A stretch of DNA of 5,011 nucleotides. It comes from Sphingobium sp. (lineage in GTDB: Bacteria > Pseudomonadota > Alphaproteobacteria > Sphingomonadales > Sphingomonadaceae). Of the stretch, positions 1 through 5,011 are shown one piece after another. Both the position numbers and the translations under genes were made by a program. The stretch is taken from positions 1 through 5,011 of the forward strand of contig JASBTC010000126.1 in the NCBI GenBank assembly GCA_030148625.1, given 5' to 3'. How positions within the stretch are numbered: the first letter of the stretch is position 1; every line of letters begins with the position of its first letter. The notes beneath the pieces are model-generated. The model was not told the origin of the DNA. It saw only the letters and a list, made by a program, of their open reading frames with translations, and made no database searches.

Positions 1-88
1 TCGCACCGTCTGGGGCGTGGGCATCGACGAGGATGTCGCGACCGCCAGCGTCCGCGCCGTTCTTGGGGCCGCCAACGGGCTGGGTTAG
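1..88 (+). CDS. leuA: 2-isopropylmalate synthase, C-terminal end (partial)
   Basis: This is the 3' end of a gene that begins outside the window; the 28 visible codons run from base 2 to the TAG at 86-88. The residues include WGVGIDEDVATASVRAVL followed by GAAN. This matches the extreme C-terminus of the allosteric leucine-binding (LeuA dimer) domain, where a 'GVGI....TAS..A..SA.N' pattern is typical of the longer LeuA type. The enzyme condenses 2-oxoisovalerate with acetyl-CoA in the cytoplasm, the first committed step of leucine synthesis, and is feedback-inhibited by leucine through this domain. The catalytic barrel is not in the window, so a related family member such as an LeuA paralogue cannot be excluded. 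The call rests on recalled motif similarity only. Confidence 0.75.
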   Translation, partial: RTVWGVGIDEDVATASVRAVLGAANGLG

Positions 89-111
89 ACAGGCCGAAAT
101 TCCTCGGAATC

Positions 112-154
112 CCGGTCATCCTGAACTGAGCCTCGACAAGGATTTCATGATCGG
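112..154. repeat. imperfect hairpin, REP-like intergenic element
   Basis: The arms CCGGTCAT (112-119) and ATGATCGG (147-154) pair over eight positions with one G-U. Just inside, CCT (120-122) can pair with AGG (139-141). The left side, GTCATCCTGAACT, with AGGAT on the right, resembles a short dispersed repeat that I recall from sphingomonad intergenic regions; that link is from memory and unverified. It lies 24 bases after the leuA stop, so it may also stop transcription or protect the leuA mRNA end. No T-run follows, so it is not a classical intrinsic terminator. Confidence 0.45.
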
Positions 155-171
155 CGAATCTGCATTCTCTT

Positions 172-178
172 GAGGGGG
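172..178 (+). promoter_or_regulatory. ribosome binding site of the DUF805 gene
   Basis: A GAGGGGG tract lies just upstream of two adjacent in-frame start codons, GTG at 183 and ATG at 186. GAGG ends 10 bases before the ATG and 7 before the GTG, so both are possible. ATG is preferred as the commoner start; the choice changes the protein by one residue. Confidence 0.6.
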
Positions 179-185
179 GTGGGTG

Positions 186-674
186 ATGGAAGGGTTGCGC
201 GAGGCGATCGCATCGGTGCGCGGAACCATCCTCTCCACCTTCGTCTTCACCGGTCGCTCGCGCAGGCTCGACTTTGCCAATTACTGGTTGGCATCAATGC
301 TTGTGGCTGCCGCGCTTCACCTGGCTACTGACAAGCTCTGGGCATGGGAAAGCCGAATCCTCGCCCGATCGGTCGTCGACATTTTCTTCGCACTGCCCAT
401 GATCGCACTCTTCGTCCGGCGACTTCATGATCAGGGTCGCACGGGATGGTGGGCGCTTATATTGCCGCCCCTGGCCGCGCAGAATATCTACACTATGCTG
501 CAGGTGAACTTTCACGCCTTCGACCCGCAATGGCCGGCACTCAGTTACTGGAATTTGGCATTCCTCCTTCTCGCGATCGCGTTTGTCTCAATGCTCCTTT
601 TCCCCGGGACCATTGGCCCCAATCGCTATGGCCCAAATCCTCGAGCCAAAGAGCCGGCCGCCATTCCTGCATGA
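186..674 (+). CDS. DUF805 family inner-membrane protein
   Basis: A 162-residue protein from ATG 186 (or 163 from GTG 183). It carries the three family signatures: FTGRSRRLDFANYW near residues 21-34, RRLHDQGRTGWW at 78-89, and PGTIGPNRYGPNP at 140-152 near the C-terminus. Hydrophobic segments at about 31-48, 62-77, 88-105 and 122-139 give a small multi-pass inner-membrane protein, and the length fits the family (usually 110-170 residues). DUF805 proteins (YhaH/YhaI type) have no established biochemical function. The gene lies between leuA and an unknown membrane protein on the same strand; the 74-base gap to the latter allows co-transcription but does not prove it. Family assignment is secure, function unknown. 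Confidence 0.93.
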   Translation: MEGLREAIASVRGTILSTFVFTGRSRRLDFANYWLASMLVAAALHLATDKLWAWESRILARSVVDIFFALPMIALFVRRLHDQGRTGWWALILPPLAAQNIYTMLQVNFHAFDPQWPALSYWNLAFLLLAIAFVSMLLFPGTIGPNRYGPNPRAKEPAAIPA

Positions 675-748
675 TAGCGTCCCGGCATGACCTTTCTGCC
701 GATCGTTTCGCCGCGCTTCTCCCCAGGACCGGGTAGATTGAAAACGAG

Positions 749-1513
749 ATGAGGTGGACACTGCGCATTTCGGCACTTGCCGGCATAATTCTCTTCGGCG
801 TGGCCTTTGCGATGACCTTTCTATCGCCAATCCATTTCGAGCGAAGCGCGCGCGGCTTTATCGAGACGAAGATCGAACGGCAGCTTGGCGAGCGATCGGC
901 GATCATTGGCGCAGCGGCAGCGGAAACACGAACGGGCCGCCTCGCCATGGCGCTCTCCGAACAGCATAGCGCAGAAATCGCGGCGCTTCGCCAAGCCCTT
1001 GCGGTGAATCTCAGCACACAAATCGCCACCATGGTCGGCCATATGCAGGATCCAAACTGCATATGCCGGGTACGGATGACGCAGATGCTGCAGGGCATCG
1101 CATCGTCGCGTATTTCGGCGCTGGAACGTGCCGAACCTCAATTGCGCCAGATCGTCGAGGGACGATATGGCGAGATCGTCACCGATCTGCTGCGCGACCT
1201 GCGCATCTTCACGGGCGCAAATCTGCTCGCTTTTCTGCTGCTGTTCGCGCTCTCAATCGCGAGGCCGGACCATGTCCGCCAATTGTTCGTGCCCGGCCTG
1301 TTGCTCGGCATATCCACCCTGACGGCAAGCGCAGCCTATCTGTTCGGGCAGAACTGGTTCTCCACCCTGCTCTATGCCGATTTCACCGGCTTCGCATATG
1401 CCGCCTGGCTGGTGTCGATCTTCGCCCTGCTGTGCGACGTCGCCCTGTTCAAGGCGCGGGTGACCAGCCGGATCCTGGACATGATGGGCGCGGCCGTGGC
1501 CGCGCCCTGCTGA
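749..1513 (+). CDS. four-helix membrane protein of unknown function with periplasmic domain
   Basis: A 254-residue protein whose function I do not recognise. Hydrophobic helices lie at about 5-24, 153-171, 177-199 and 214-236. Basic residues at the N-terminus (MRWTLR), in the 172-178 loop and in the tail (KARVTSR, 235-241) place both ends in the cytoplasm by the positive-inside rule. That leaves residues about 25-152 in the periplasm as a mostly helical, charged, Ala/Glu/Arg-rich domain. It contains a Cys-Ile-Cys motif (C104, C106) that could bind metal or form a disulfide. The segment LFGQNWFSTLLYADFTGFAYAAW is split between the TM3-TM4 loop (198-213) and TM4, and its Gly/Trp/aromatic pattern looks like a conserved family core. 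ATG 749 is chosen because it places TM1 at the N-terminus; only a weak A-rich GAG sequence precedes it. Single-protein topology resembles a sensor input domain, but no signalling output domain is present. Confidence 0.85.
   Translation: MRWTLRISALAGIILFGVAFAMTFLSPIHFERSARGFIETKIERQLGERSAIIGAAAAETRTGRLAMALSEQHSAEIAALRQALAVNLSTQIATMVGHMQDPNCICRVRMTQMLQGIASSRISALERAEPQLRQIVEGRYGEIVTDLLRDLRIFTGANLLAFLLLFALSIARPDHVRQLFVPGLLLGISTLTASAAYLFGQNWFSTLLYADFTGFAYAAWLVSIFALLCDVALFKARVTSRILDMMGAAVAAPC
1036..1068. repeat. strong inverted repeat inside the membrane-protein gene
   Basis: CATATGCAG (1040-1048) and CTGCATATG (1057-1065) are perfect 9-base complements around an 8-base loop. After one bulged C at 1039, CGG (1036-1038) pairs with CCG (1066-1068), giving 12 base pairs. 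The arms encode the His-Met-Gln and Cys-Ile-Cys residues (98-100 and 104-106) of the periplasmic domain. Ile-105 uses ATA, an uncommon codon at this GC content. It may be chance, an mRNA structure, or a protein-binding site. Confidence 0.5.
1486..1507. terminator. perfect GC hairpin at the 3' end of the membrane-protein gene (possible terminator)
   Basis: GGGCGCGGCC (1486-1495) and GGCCGCGCCC (1498-1507) form a perfect 10-base inverted repeat around GT. As RNA this folds to a 9-bp all-GC stem with a CGUG tetraloop. It encodes the last residues before the stop codon at 1511-1513. No T-run follows on either strand, so a classical intrinsic terminator is not supported. Its place between two convergent genes makes a bidirectional transcription or mRNA-end function plausible. 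Confidence 0.35.
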
Positions 1514-1543
1514 ATTCGCCGCTCCGGCAGATTTTCCGGCCGG

Positions 1544-3283
1544 TCAGTCGCGGCGCTCGAACGCGATCGCCTTCATTCGCGATGCACTGAGGCCGAAGCC
1601 GCTGATCCGGCCCGCGGAATCGCGCGTGAAGGTAAGGAAACCGAGCGGGCCATCAAATGCGTCGCGCATCGCCGGGCTGAGCGGTCCGGCAAACTCCGCA
1701 TAGGCATGGCGGATGCTACGGAAGGCCAGTTTGCCGTCCTCGATGGTCAAGGTCAGCGTCGCGTCGAGTTCGGGGCTGTAATAGCTGCCGGCATAGGCAC
1801 GCAGCGCATCGGGCGCCAGCGTGATGGGCTCGAAACGGCTCGCCTGCTTCGCCGGCTCGCCGCCGATGCTGAAACCGAATCCGGTCGCGCGCTTTCCGGC
1901 CGGTTCGAACGATAGCGTCGCGGGGAAACCCTTTACCGAAAACCGGCCGGGACCGTCGGAGACGAGCGACAGCGTCCGGCCCGACATATCGAGCACGACG
2001 CCGCCATCCTTCTCCGCGATCCGATAGACGGTGTCGGTCGTGGCGTCGAAATAGCTGCCGAGATAGGGTGCGGCATCGACGGGCTTTGCCGCAACATCCT
2101 TGCTCGCAGTCTTGCCCGCTCCCGCCTTGCCGGGCTTGCTCTCGGCCGTCAGCACATCGGCCAGCACGATATCGGCGATGCCGCTTGAAAGCGTGCCAGG
2201 CGACGCCGCATCGGAATTGCAGAAGACTGCGATCGCCGTCCGCTGCTTGGGAAAGCGCTCGAACATCGCCCGATAGCCCTGCCATGCACCGCCATGGTGG
2301 ACGTGCGGCTGGCCACGATAGGTGCCGGTCATCAACCCGCGCGCATAGGTAATCGGTTTGCCGTCATCCAGCGCGCCCGGCGTCTGCAGCGCATCGACCA
2401 TCGCGGCCCCGCCCACCTTGGGATCGAGGAAATTGCCCTCCCAGTGCAGCATGTCGTCGACCGACACCTGCACCGCACCGTCGCCGAGCTGTTCCCAGTT
2501 GGAGAGGTGGTTGACGAAGCCGCCCTTGTCGTCGGGCGCATAACCCAGCGCACGGCCGGGGATCAGCATCGCATGATTGTCGCGGATCAACGTGTGGCTC
2601 ATTCCCAGCGGCGCGAAGATGCGTTCGCGCGCAAAGGCCGCCAGATTCTTGCCGCTGACGCGCTGCACGATCACCGAAAGCAGGAAATAGCCGGTGTTCG
2701 AATATTCGTAGCGCGAACCGGTCGGGAAATTGAGCGCGCGCTGATGCGACAGCAAGGAAAGCACCTGCGCATCGCCGGTCACATCCTCGAGCGAGAAGCC
2801 GGCGAGCATCAGCAGCCCGATATAATCGCGCAGGCCGCTGGTGTGGTGGATCAGATGGTCGATCGTGATCGTCTTCCCGAAATCGGGCAGCTCGGGCACA
2901 TATTTGCGGACATCGTCGGTCAGCTTTAGCTTGCCGTCGGCCTGAAGCAGCAGGATCGAGGCCGCCGCGAACTGCTTGGAAGTCGATCCGATGTCGAAAA
3001 CGCTCGCCGGCGTGATCGGCACGCCGCGCTCGATATCCGCCATGCCATAACCCTTGGCATAGAGCATGCGCCCGTCGCGCATCACACCGGCAGCACAGCC
3101 CGCCGAATCGGGCTTCGCATAGTCGCCGAACAGCGCGTCGATCCGTGCCGTCTGGTCGGCGCTCAGCCCGCCGCCCTGCTGCGCCATCGCCGGCATTGTC
3201 ATCGCACAGGCCAACAGCGCAGCGCCCGCATACATCGCCCCGCGTCGAATGGTCCGCCGCATGGCGTGAGATCTGATCGACAT
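1544..3283 (-). CDS. exported serine hydrolase, beta-lactamase/PBP (class C-like) family
   Basis: A 579-residue protein starting at ATG 3283, chosen because AGGGAGG lies 5 bases upstream and the start gives a clean signal peptide: basic N-region, hydrophobic core at about 17-30, likely cleavage after Ala-34 in PAMA-QQ. The catalytic domain spans about 45-375. It shows SxxK as STSK with nucleophile Ser-100 and Lys-103, YxN as YSN at 194-196, and an HHGG motif at 329-332 in place of the KTG of true class C beta-lactamases. HxG at this position is common in esterases and peptidases of the S12-like family, so antibiotic hydrolysis should not be assumed. A Lys/Ala/Gly-rich linker (380-402) leads to two related C-terminal beta modules, starting with YLGSYF (407-412) and YAGSYY (497-502), as in DUF3471-like tails. 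Likely periplasmic; substrate unknown. It has its own leader, 132 bases from the MOSC gene. Confidence 0.94.
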   Translation of the reverse strand: MSIRSHAMRRTIRRGAMYAGAALLACAMTMPAMAQQGGGLSADQTARIDALFGDYAKPDSAGCAAGVMRDGRMLYAKGYGMADIERGVPITPASVFDIGSTSKQFAAASILLLQADGKLKLTDDVRKYVPELPDFGKTITIDHLIHHTSGLRDYIGLLMLAGFSLEDVTGDAQVLSLLSHQRALNFPTGSRYEYSNTGYFLLSVIVQRVSGKNLAAFARERIFAPLGMSHTLIRDNHAMLIPGRALGYAPDDKGGFVNHLSNWEQLGDGAVQVSVDDMLHWEGNFLDPKVGGAAMVDALQTPGALDDGKPITYARGLMTGTYRGQPHVHHGGAWQGYRAMFERFPKQRTAIAVFCNSDAASPGTLSSGIADIVLADVLTAESKPGKAGAGKTASKDVAAKPVDAAPYLGSYFDATTDTVYRIAEKDGGVVLDMSGRTLSLVSDGPGRFSVKGFPATLSFEPAGKRATGFGFSIGGEPAKQASRFEPITLAPDALRAYAGSYYSPELDATLTLTIEDGKLAFRSIRHAYAEFAGPLSPAMRDAFDGPLGFLTFTRDSAGRISGFGLSASRMKAIAFERRD

Positions 3284-3288
3284 TTCAT

Positions 3289-3295
3289 CCTCCCT
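3289..3295 (-). promoter_or_regulatory. Shine-Dalgarno site of the serine hydrolase gene
   Basis: The minus strand reads AGGGAGG here, 5 bases before ATG 3283. It settles the start: the open frame extends 32 codons further upstream to 3379, but that Arg-rich extension lacks a comparable site and would bury the signal peptide. Confidence 0.85.
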
Positions 3296-3307
3296 GACAC
3301 CGCCGCC

Positions 3308-3344
3308 CCGCCGGCAGCGTGATCGGCCTTTTCGGCTCCGGCGG
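3308..3344 (-). promoter_or_regulatory. leader hairpin upstream of the serine hydrolase gene
   Basis: Read on the minus strand, CCGCCGG (3344-3338) followed by AGC pairs with GCT, one bulged base, and CCGGCGG (3314-3308). That gives a 10-bp imperfect stem around a 16-base loop. It ends 12 bases before the Shine-Dalgarno sequence, so it would sit in the 5' untranslated leader. It could modulate translation or mRNA stability, or end read-through from the mutL-MOSC operon; no T-run follows it. High GC makes chance pairing possible. Confidence 0.35.
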
Positions 3345-3379
3345 ACGTTACTCCGTGGACGCGATCGATGAAAGATCAC

Positions 3380-3385
3380 TTTATA
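3380..3385 (-). promoter_or_regulatory. candidate -10 element for the serine hydrolase gene
   Basis: TATAAA on the minus strand lies in a conspicuously AT-rich patch (3371-3420) within an otherwise GC-rich window, about 97 bases upstream of ATG 3283. No good -35 box is visible 16-18 bases upstream. The dyad AACA-AAAA-TGTT (3396-3385) abuts it and could be a small operator or chance. Assignment rests on base composition and position. Confidence 0.3.
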
Positions 3386-3415
3386 ACATTTTTGTTCGGG
3401 TGAAGACTTTCTACC

Positions 3416-3958
3416 TTAAACGGGCTCAAGTGCCTTATGCACTCCGGCCGGCAGCTCGACGCCGATCGCATCGCCGGCACGAAGGGCCCCGCCGGCCGTC
3501 ACGACCGCCATCACCCCGCCCTTGCGGATCAACGCACCATCCGCGCCGCGCGTGATCAGCGCGTCCATCAGGCCGGGTGCATGGCCGTTCAACTGGGCAC
3601 AGGGATTGCGCAGCCCCGTCACCCGGACAATCGCCTCATCGCCGAGGCGCAGCACCGTGTCCGTCGGCAGCGCCAGCAGGTCGAGACCGCGCGTCGTGAC
3701 ATTCTCGCCAAGATCGGCGGGCGAAACCGCGAAGCCACGATCGGCAAGCCAATCAAGCAATTCGGCATGGATCAGATGGATCTGACGCAGATTGGGCTGG
3801 CTGGGATCGCGCGCGACACGCGAGCGATGCTTCACCGTCACGCCGCAATGCGCATCGCCCTCGACGCCGAGCCCCGCGATCAACCGGATCGCGTCACGCG
3901 GTTCCTTCCACAGGCTATGCGTCGCCCTGGCGCTGACCGAGATGACGACGCCCGCCAT
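3416..3958 (-). CDS. MOSC domain-containing protein
   Basis: A 180-residue, single-domain MOSC protein of the stand-alone bacterial type. Visible signatures are GLGVEGDAHCGVTVKHRSR at 29-47, LGENVTTRG at 83-91 and TGLRNPCAQL at 114-123. In the last, Cys-120 is the conserved residue thought to carry persulfide sulfur in molybdenum-cofactor sulfurase C-terminal domains. MOSC proteins are linked to molybdenum-cofactor and sulfur transfer or to reduction of N-hydroxylated compounds (YiiM type); the exact role of this subgroup is not established. There is no signal peptide, so it is cytoplasmic. It starts 7 bases after the stop of the preceding small exported protein and has no clear Shine-Dalgarno sequence (GGGCG lies immediately before ATG), which suggests translational coupling as the last gene of the mutL operon. 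The length and the C-terminal LEPV fit a complete protein. Confidence 0.94.
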   Translation of the reverse strand: MAGVVISVSARATHSLWKEPRDAIRLIAGLGVEGDAHCGVTVKHRSRVARDPSQPNLRQIHLIHAELLDWLADRGFAVSPADLGENVTTRGLDLLALPTDTVLRLGDEAIVRVTGLRNPCAQLNGHAPGLMDALITRGADGALIRKGGVMAVVTAGGALRAGDAIGVELPAGVHKALEPV

Positions 3959-3965
3959 CGCCCGG

Positions 3966-4430
3966 TTACGGCAACAATGCCATCACGCCGATCCTGTCCT
4001 TGGGCGCGTTGACGATCTGCACGGTGTAGCGGCCGGGCATCAGGTCGAAATCGACGATCTTGCGAATGCCCGAACATTTGGGGCCGTGGCCGTGCGCCAC
4101 CGATTTCACGATCGCGCCATCCTTCACCACATCGATCCAGGCGCCCTGGTCGAGCGCGATCCTGACGCGCCCCGCCTTGGCCACATCGAACGCCGCAATA
4201 CCCGCGTAAAGGCCGGTAACGGGCGGTTTCACCGGCGCGGCGGCCAGCTTGACGCTGCCGACCGGCGCCAATGCCATCTCGTTCCGCCCACCCGCGCGCA
4301 GATCGCCCGACAACGGCGCACTGGCCGACCAGCCCGCCCATTCGGCGGGGATCGGCTCACAGCCATCTTGCGCCGCAACGGGCGCGGACAGGGCTATCAT
4401 CGCGAAGGCGAGCAGATGGAAAGGCTTCAT
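3966..4430 (-). CDS. small exported protein of unknown function
   Basis: A 154-residue protein from ATG 4430, chosen because GGGAGG sits 7 bases upstream and the start gives a signal peptide (MKPFHLLAFAMIALSAPVAA, likely cut after Ala-20). The mature part has two cysteines, C24 and C119, able to form one disulfide. It looks beta-rich. A GCEPIPAEWAGW segment opens it, and the C-terminal half (87-154) alternates hydrophobic and polar residues with HGHGPKCSG (113-121) and a PGRYTVQI segment (132-139), reminiscent of beta-sandwich pre-peptidase-type domains. I recognise no catalytic motif and give no function. Close relatives in sphingomonads may carry misleading enzyme names in databases; nothing here looks like a dioxygenase. 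It lies between mutL (1-base gap) and the MOSC gene (7-base gap), so it is very probably co-transcribed with both. Confidence 0.85.
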   Translation of the reverse strand: MKPFHLLAFAMIALSAPVAAQDGCEPIPAEWAGWSASAPLSGDLRAGGRNEMALAPVGSVKLAAAPVKPPVTGLYAGIAAFDVAKAGRVRIALDQGAWIDVVKDGAIVKSVAHGHGPKCSGIRKIVDFDLMPGRYTVQIVNAPKDRIGVMALLP

Positions 4431-4431
4431 G

Positions 4432-5011
4432 TCATTTCCTCCCGAACAGCTTCTCGATGTCGCCATGCGCCAGCTTCACCCAGGTCGGCCGGCCATGGTT
4501 GCACTGGCCCGAATGCGGGGTCACCTCCATCTCACGGAGCAGCGCATTCATTTCGGCGACCGAAAGCACGCGGCCGGCGCGGACCGAGCCGTGACAGGCC
4601 ATGGTCGCCGCGACATGATCGAGCCGTTCCTTGAGCGACAGCGCTTCGTCATAAGCGGCCAGTTCGTCGGCCAGGTCGGTGATCAGGCCGGTGACGTCGC
4701 CCGCCCCGAGCATTGCCGGGGTGGCACGGACGAGCATCGCGGCTGGGCCGAAGCGTTCGAGTTCGAGCCCGAACTCGGTCAGTTCGGGCGCGCGCGCCTC
4801 CAGCCGGTCGCAGGCCGATTCGTCGAGCTCGACGACTTCGGGCAGCAGCAATGCCTGTCGCGCAACGCCGCCATCCGCCACCGCGCGCCGCATCCGTTCG
4901 AGCACCAGCCGTTCGTGCGCGGCATGCTGATCGACGATGACCAACCCATCCTCCGCTTCCGCCACGATATAGGTCTTCGCAACCTGTCCGCGCGCGACGC
5001 CAAGCGGATGG
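4432..5011 (-). CDS. mutL: DNA mismatch repair protein MutL, C-terminal part (partial)
   Basis: The gene enters from the right edge; 192 codons are visible in frame from 5010, ending at TGA 4434-4432. It begins [20 protein letters not shown], the usual lead into the C-terminal dimerisation domain. It carries the MutL endonuclease motif DQHA(x)2E(x)4E at 4897-4932 ([12 protein letters not shown]), an ACHGSVRAG segment at 4573-4599, CNHGRP at 4486-4503 and a terminal FGR at 4438-4446. These metal-site motifs are those of MutL proteins that nick DNA themselves, in keeping with the lack of MutH in most bacteria. MutL couples MutS mismatch recognition to strand incision and is cytoplasmic. The N-terminal ATPase domain is outside the window. 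The in-frame GTG at 4965 is internal and not a start. It is the first visible gene of the mutL-exported protein-MOSC operon. Confidence 0.97.
   Translation of the reverse strand, partial: HPLGVARGQVAKTYIVAEAEDGLVIVDQHAAHERLVLERMRRAVADGGVARQALLLPEVVELDESACDRLEARAPELTEFGLELERFGPAAMLVRATPAMLGAGDVTGLITDLADELAAYDEALSLKERLDHVAATMACHGSVRAGRVLSVAEMNALLREMEVTPHSGQCNHGRPTWVKLAHGDIEKLFGRK
4438..4443 (-). promoter_or_regulatory. Shine-Dalgarno site embedded in the end of mutL
   Basis: GGGAGG on the minus strand is also the Gly-Arg codon pair of the terminal FGRK of MutL. It lies 7 bases before ATG 4430, and the mutL stop TGA (4434-4432) is one base from that ATG. This layout decides the downstream start and predicts translational coupling between mutL and the small exported protein. 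Confidence 0.8.

Noticed and set aside
99..110. ATTCC-TC-GGAAT dyad just after leuA
   Set aside because: The two-base centre cannot close an RNA hairpin, and a single 5-bp dyad is not enough to call an operator.
683..701. CGGCA/TGCCG stem in the gap after the DUF805 gene
   Set aside because: Only 5 bp with a 9-base loop and no T-run; too weak to call a terminator.
541..1098. Minus-strand 185-codon open frame across the DUF805 and membrane-protein genes
   Set aside because: Overlaps two supported genes and encodes a Cys/Arg/Ser-rich sequence typical of reverse-frame translation.
1514..1543. CCGG-rich sequence between the convergent stop codons
   Set aside because: The two CCGG words are self-complementary and give only a 4-bp stem; the T-run is inside the loop, so it is not a terminator.
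2294..2929. Plus-strand 211-codon open frame inside the serine hydrolase gene
   Set aside because: It is antisense to a gene with clear catalytic motifs; its product has no recognisable domain and reflects GC bias at third positions.
3284..3379. N-terminal extension of the serine hydrolase to the upstream ATG at 3379
   Set aside because: The extra 32 residues are Arg-rich, would bury the signal peptide and have no matching ribosome site, whereas ATG 3283 has AGGGAGG at ideal spacing.
3437..4012. Plus-strand 191-codon open frame
   Set aside because: Antisense shadow of the MOSC gene, with no ribosome binding site or family features.
4431..4466. Upstream start at 4466 for the small exported protein
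   Set aside because: It would overlap mutL by 35 bases and put 12 residues before a good signal peptide; ATG 4430 has GGGAGG at 7 bases.
3792..4634. Plus-strand 280-codon open frame spanning MOSC, the exported protein and mutL
   Set aside because: It runs antisense across three well-supported genes and their junctions, and its Arg/His-rich product resembles no family.

Overview
The window is high-GC bacterial chromosome with dense genes, short gaps and strong GC bias at third codon positions. The gene content and protein sequences (a LeuA tail ending in a WGVGIDEDVATASVRAVL-type motif, an endonuclease-type MutL, a MOSC protein, a DUF805 membrane protein, an exported beta-lactamase-family hydrolase) suggest an alphaproteobacterium, most likely a sphingomonad. 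The taxonomic guess comes from recalled protein similarity and no search was run. There are no tRNA or rRNA genes, CRISPR arrays, transposases or integrases. It looks like ordinary core chromosome, not a genomic island.

Left part, plus strand (1-1513): the last 28 codons of a probable 2-isopropylmalate synthase gene (leuA), a 97-base gap holding an imperfect hairpin that resembles a dispersed sphingomonad repeat, a DUF805 inner-membrane protein, and a four-helix membrane protein of unknown function with a roughly 130-residue periplasmic domain and a Cys-x-Cys motif. The latter two may be co-transcribed (74-base gap). Two strong inverted repeats lie inside the four-helix gene: one over the CxC codons and one overlapping its 3' end.

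Right part, minus strand (5011 down to 1544): the C-terminal part of mutL, then one base later a small exported two-cysteine protein, then seven bases after that a MOSC-domain protein. These three read as a tightly packed operon. After a 132-base gap with a candidate promoter and a 5'-leader hairpin comes a 579-residue exported serine hydrolase of the beta-lactamase/PBP family with a duplicated C-terminal beta domain. It converges on the left-hand genes with only 30 bases between the stop codons.

The genes do not form one pathway: leucine synthesis, mismatch repair, a molybdenum-cofactor-type sulfur-carrier domain, and an envelope hydrolase. I see no convincing new multi-gene system. The points most worth a second look are the unknown four-helix membrane protein and its internal hairpins, the unnamed exported protein in the mutL operon, and the hydrolase's leader region.
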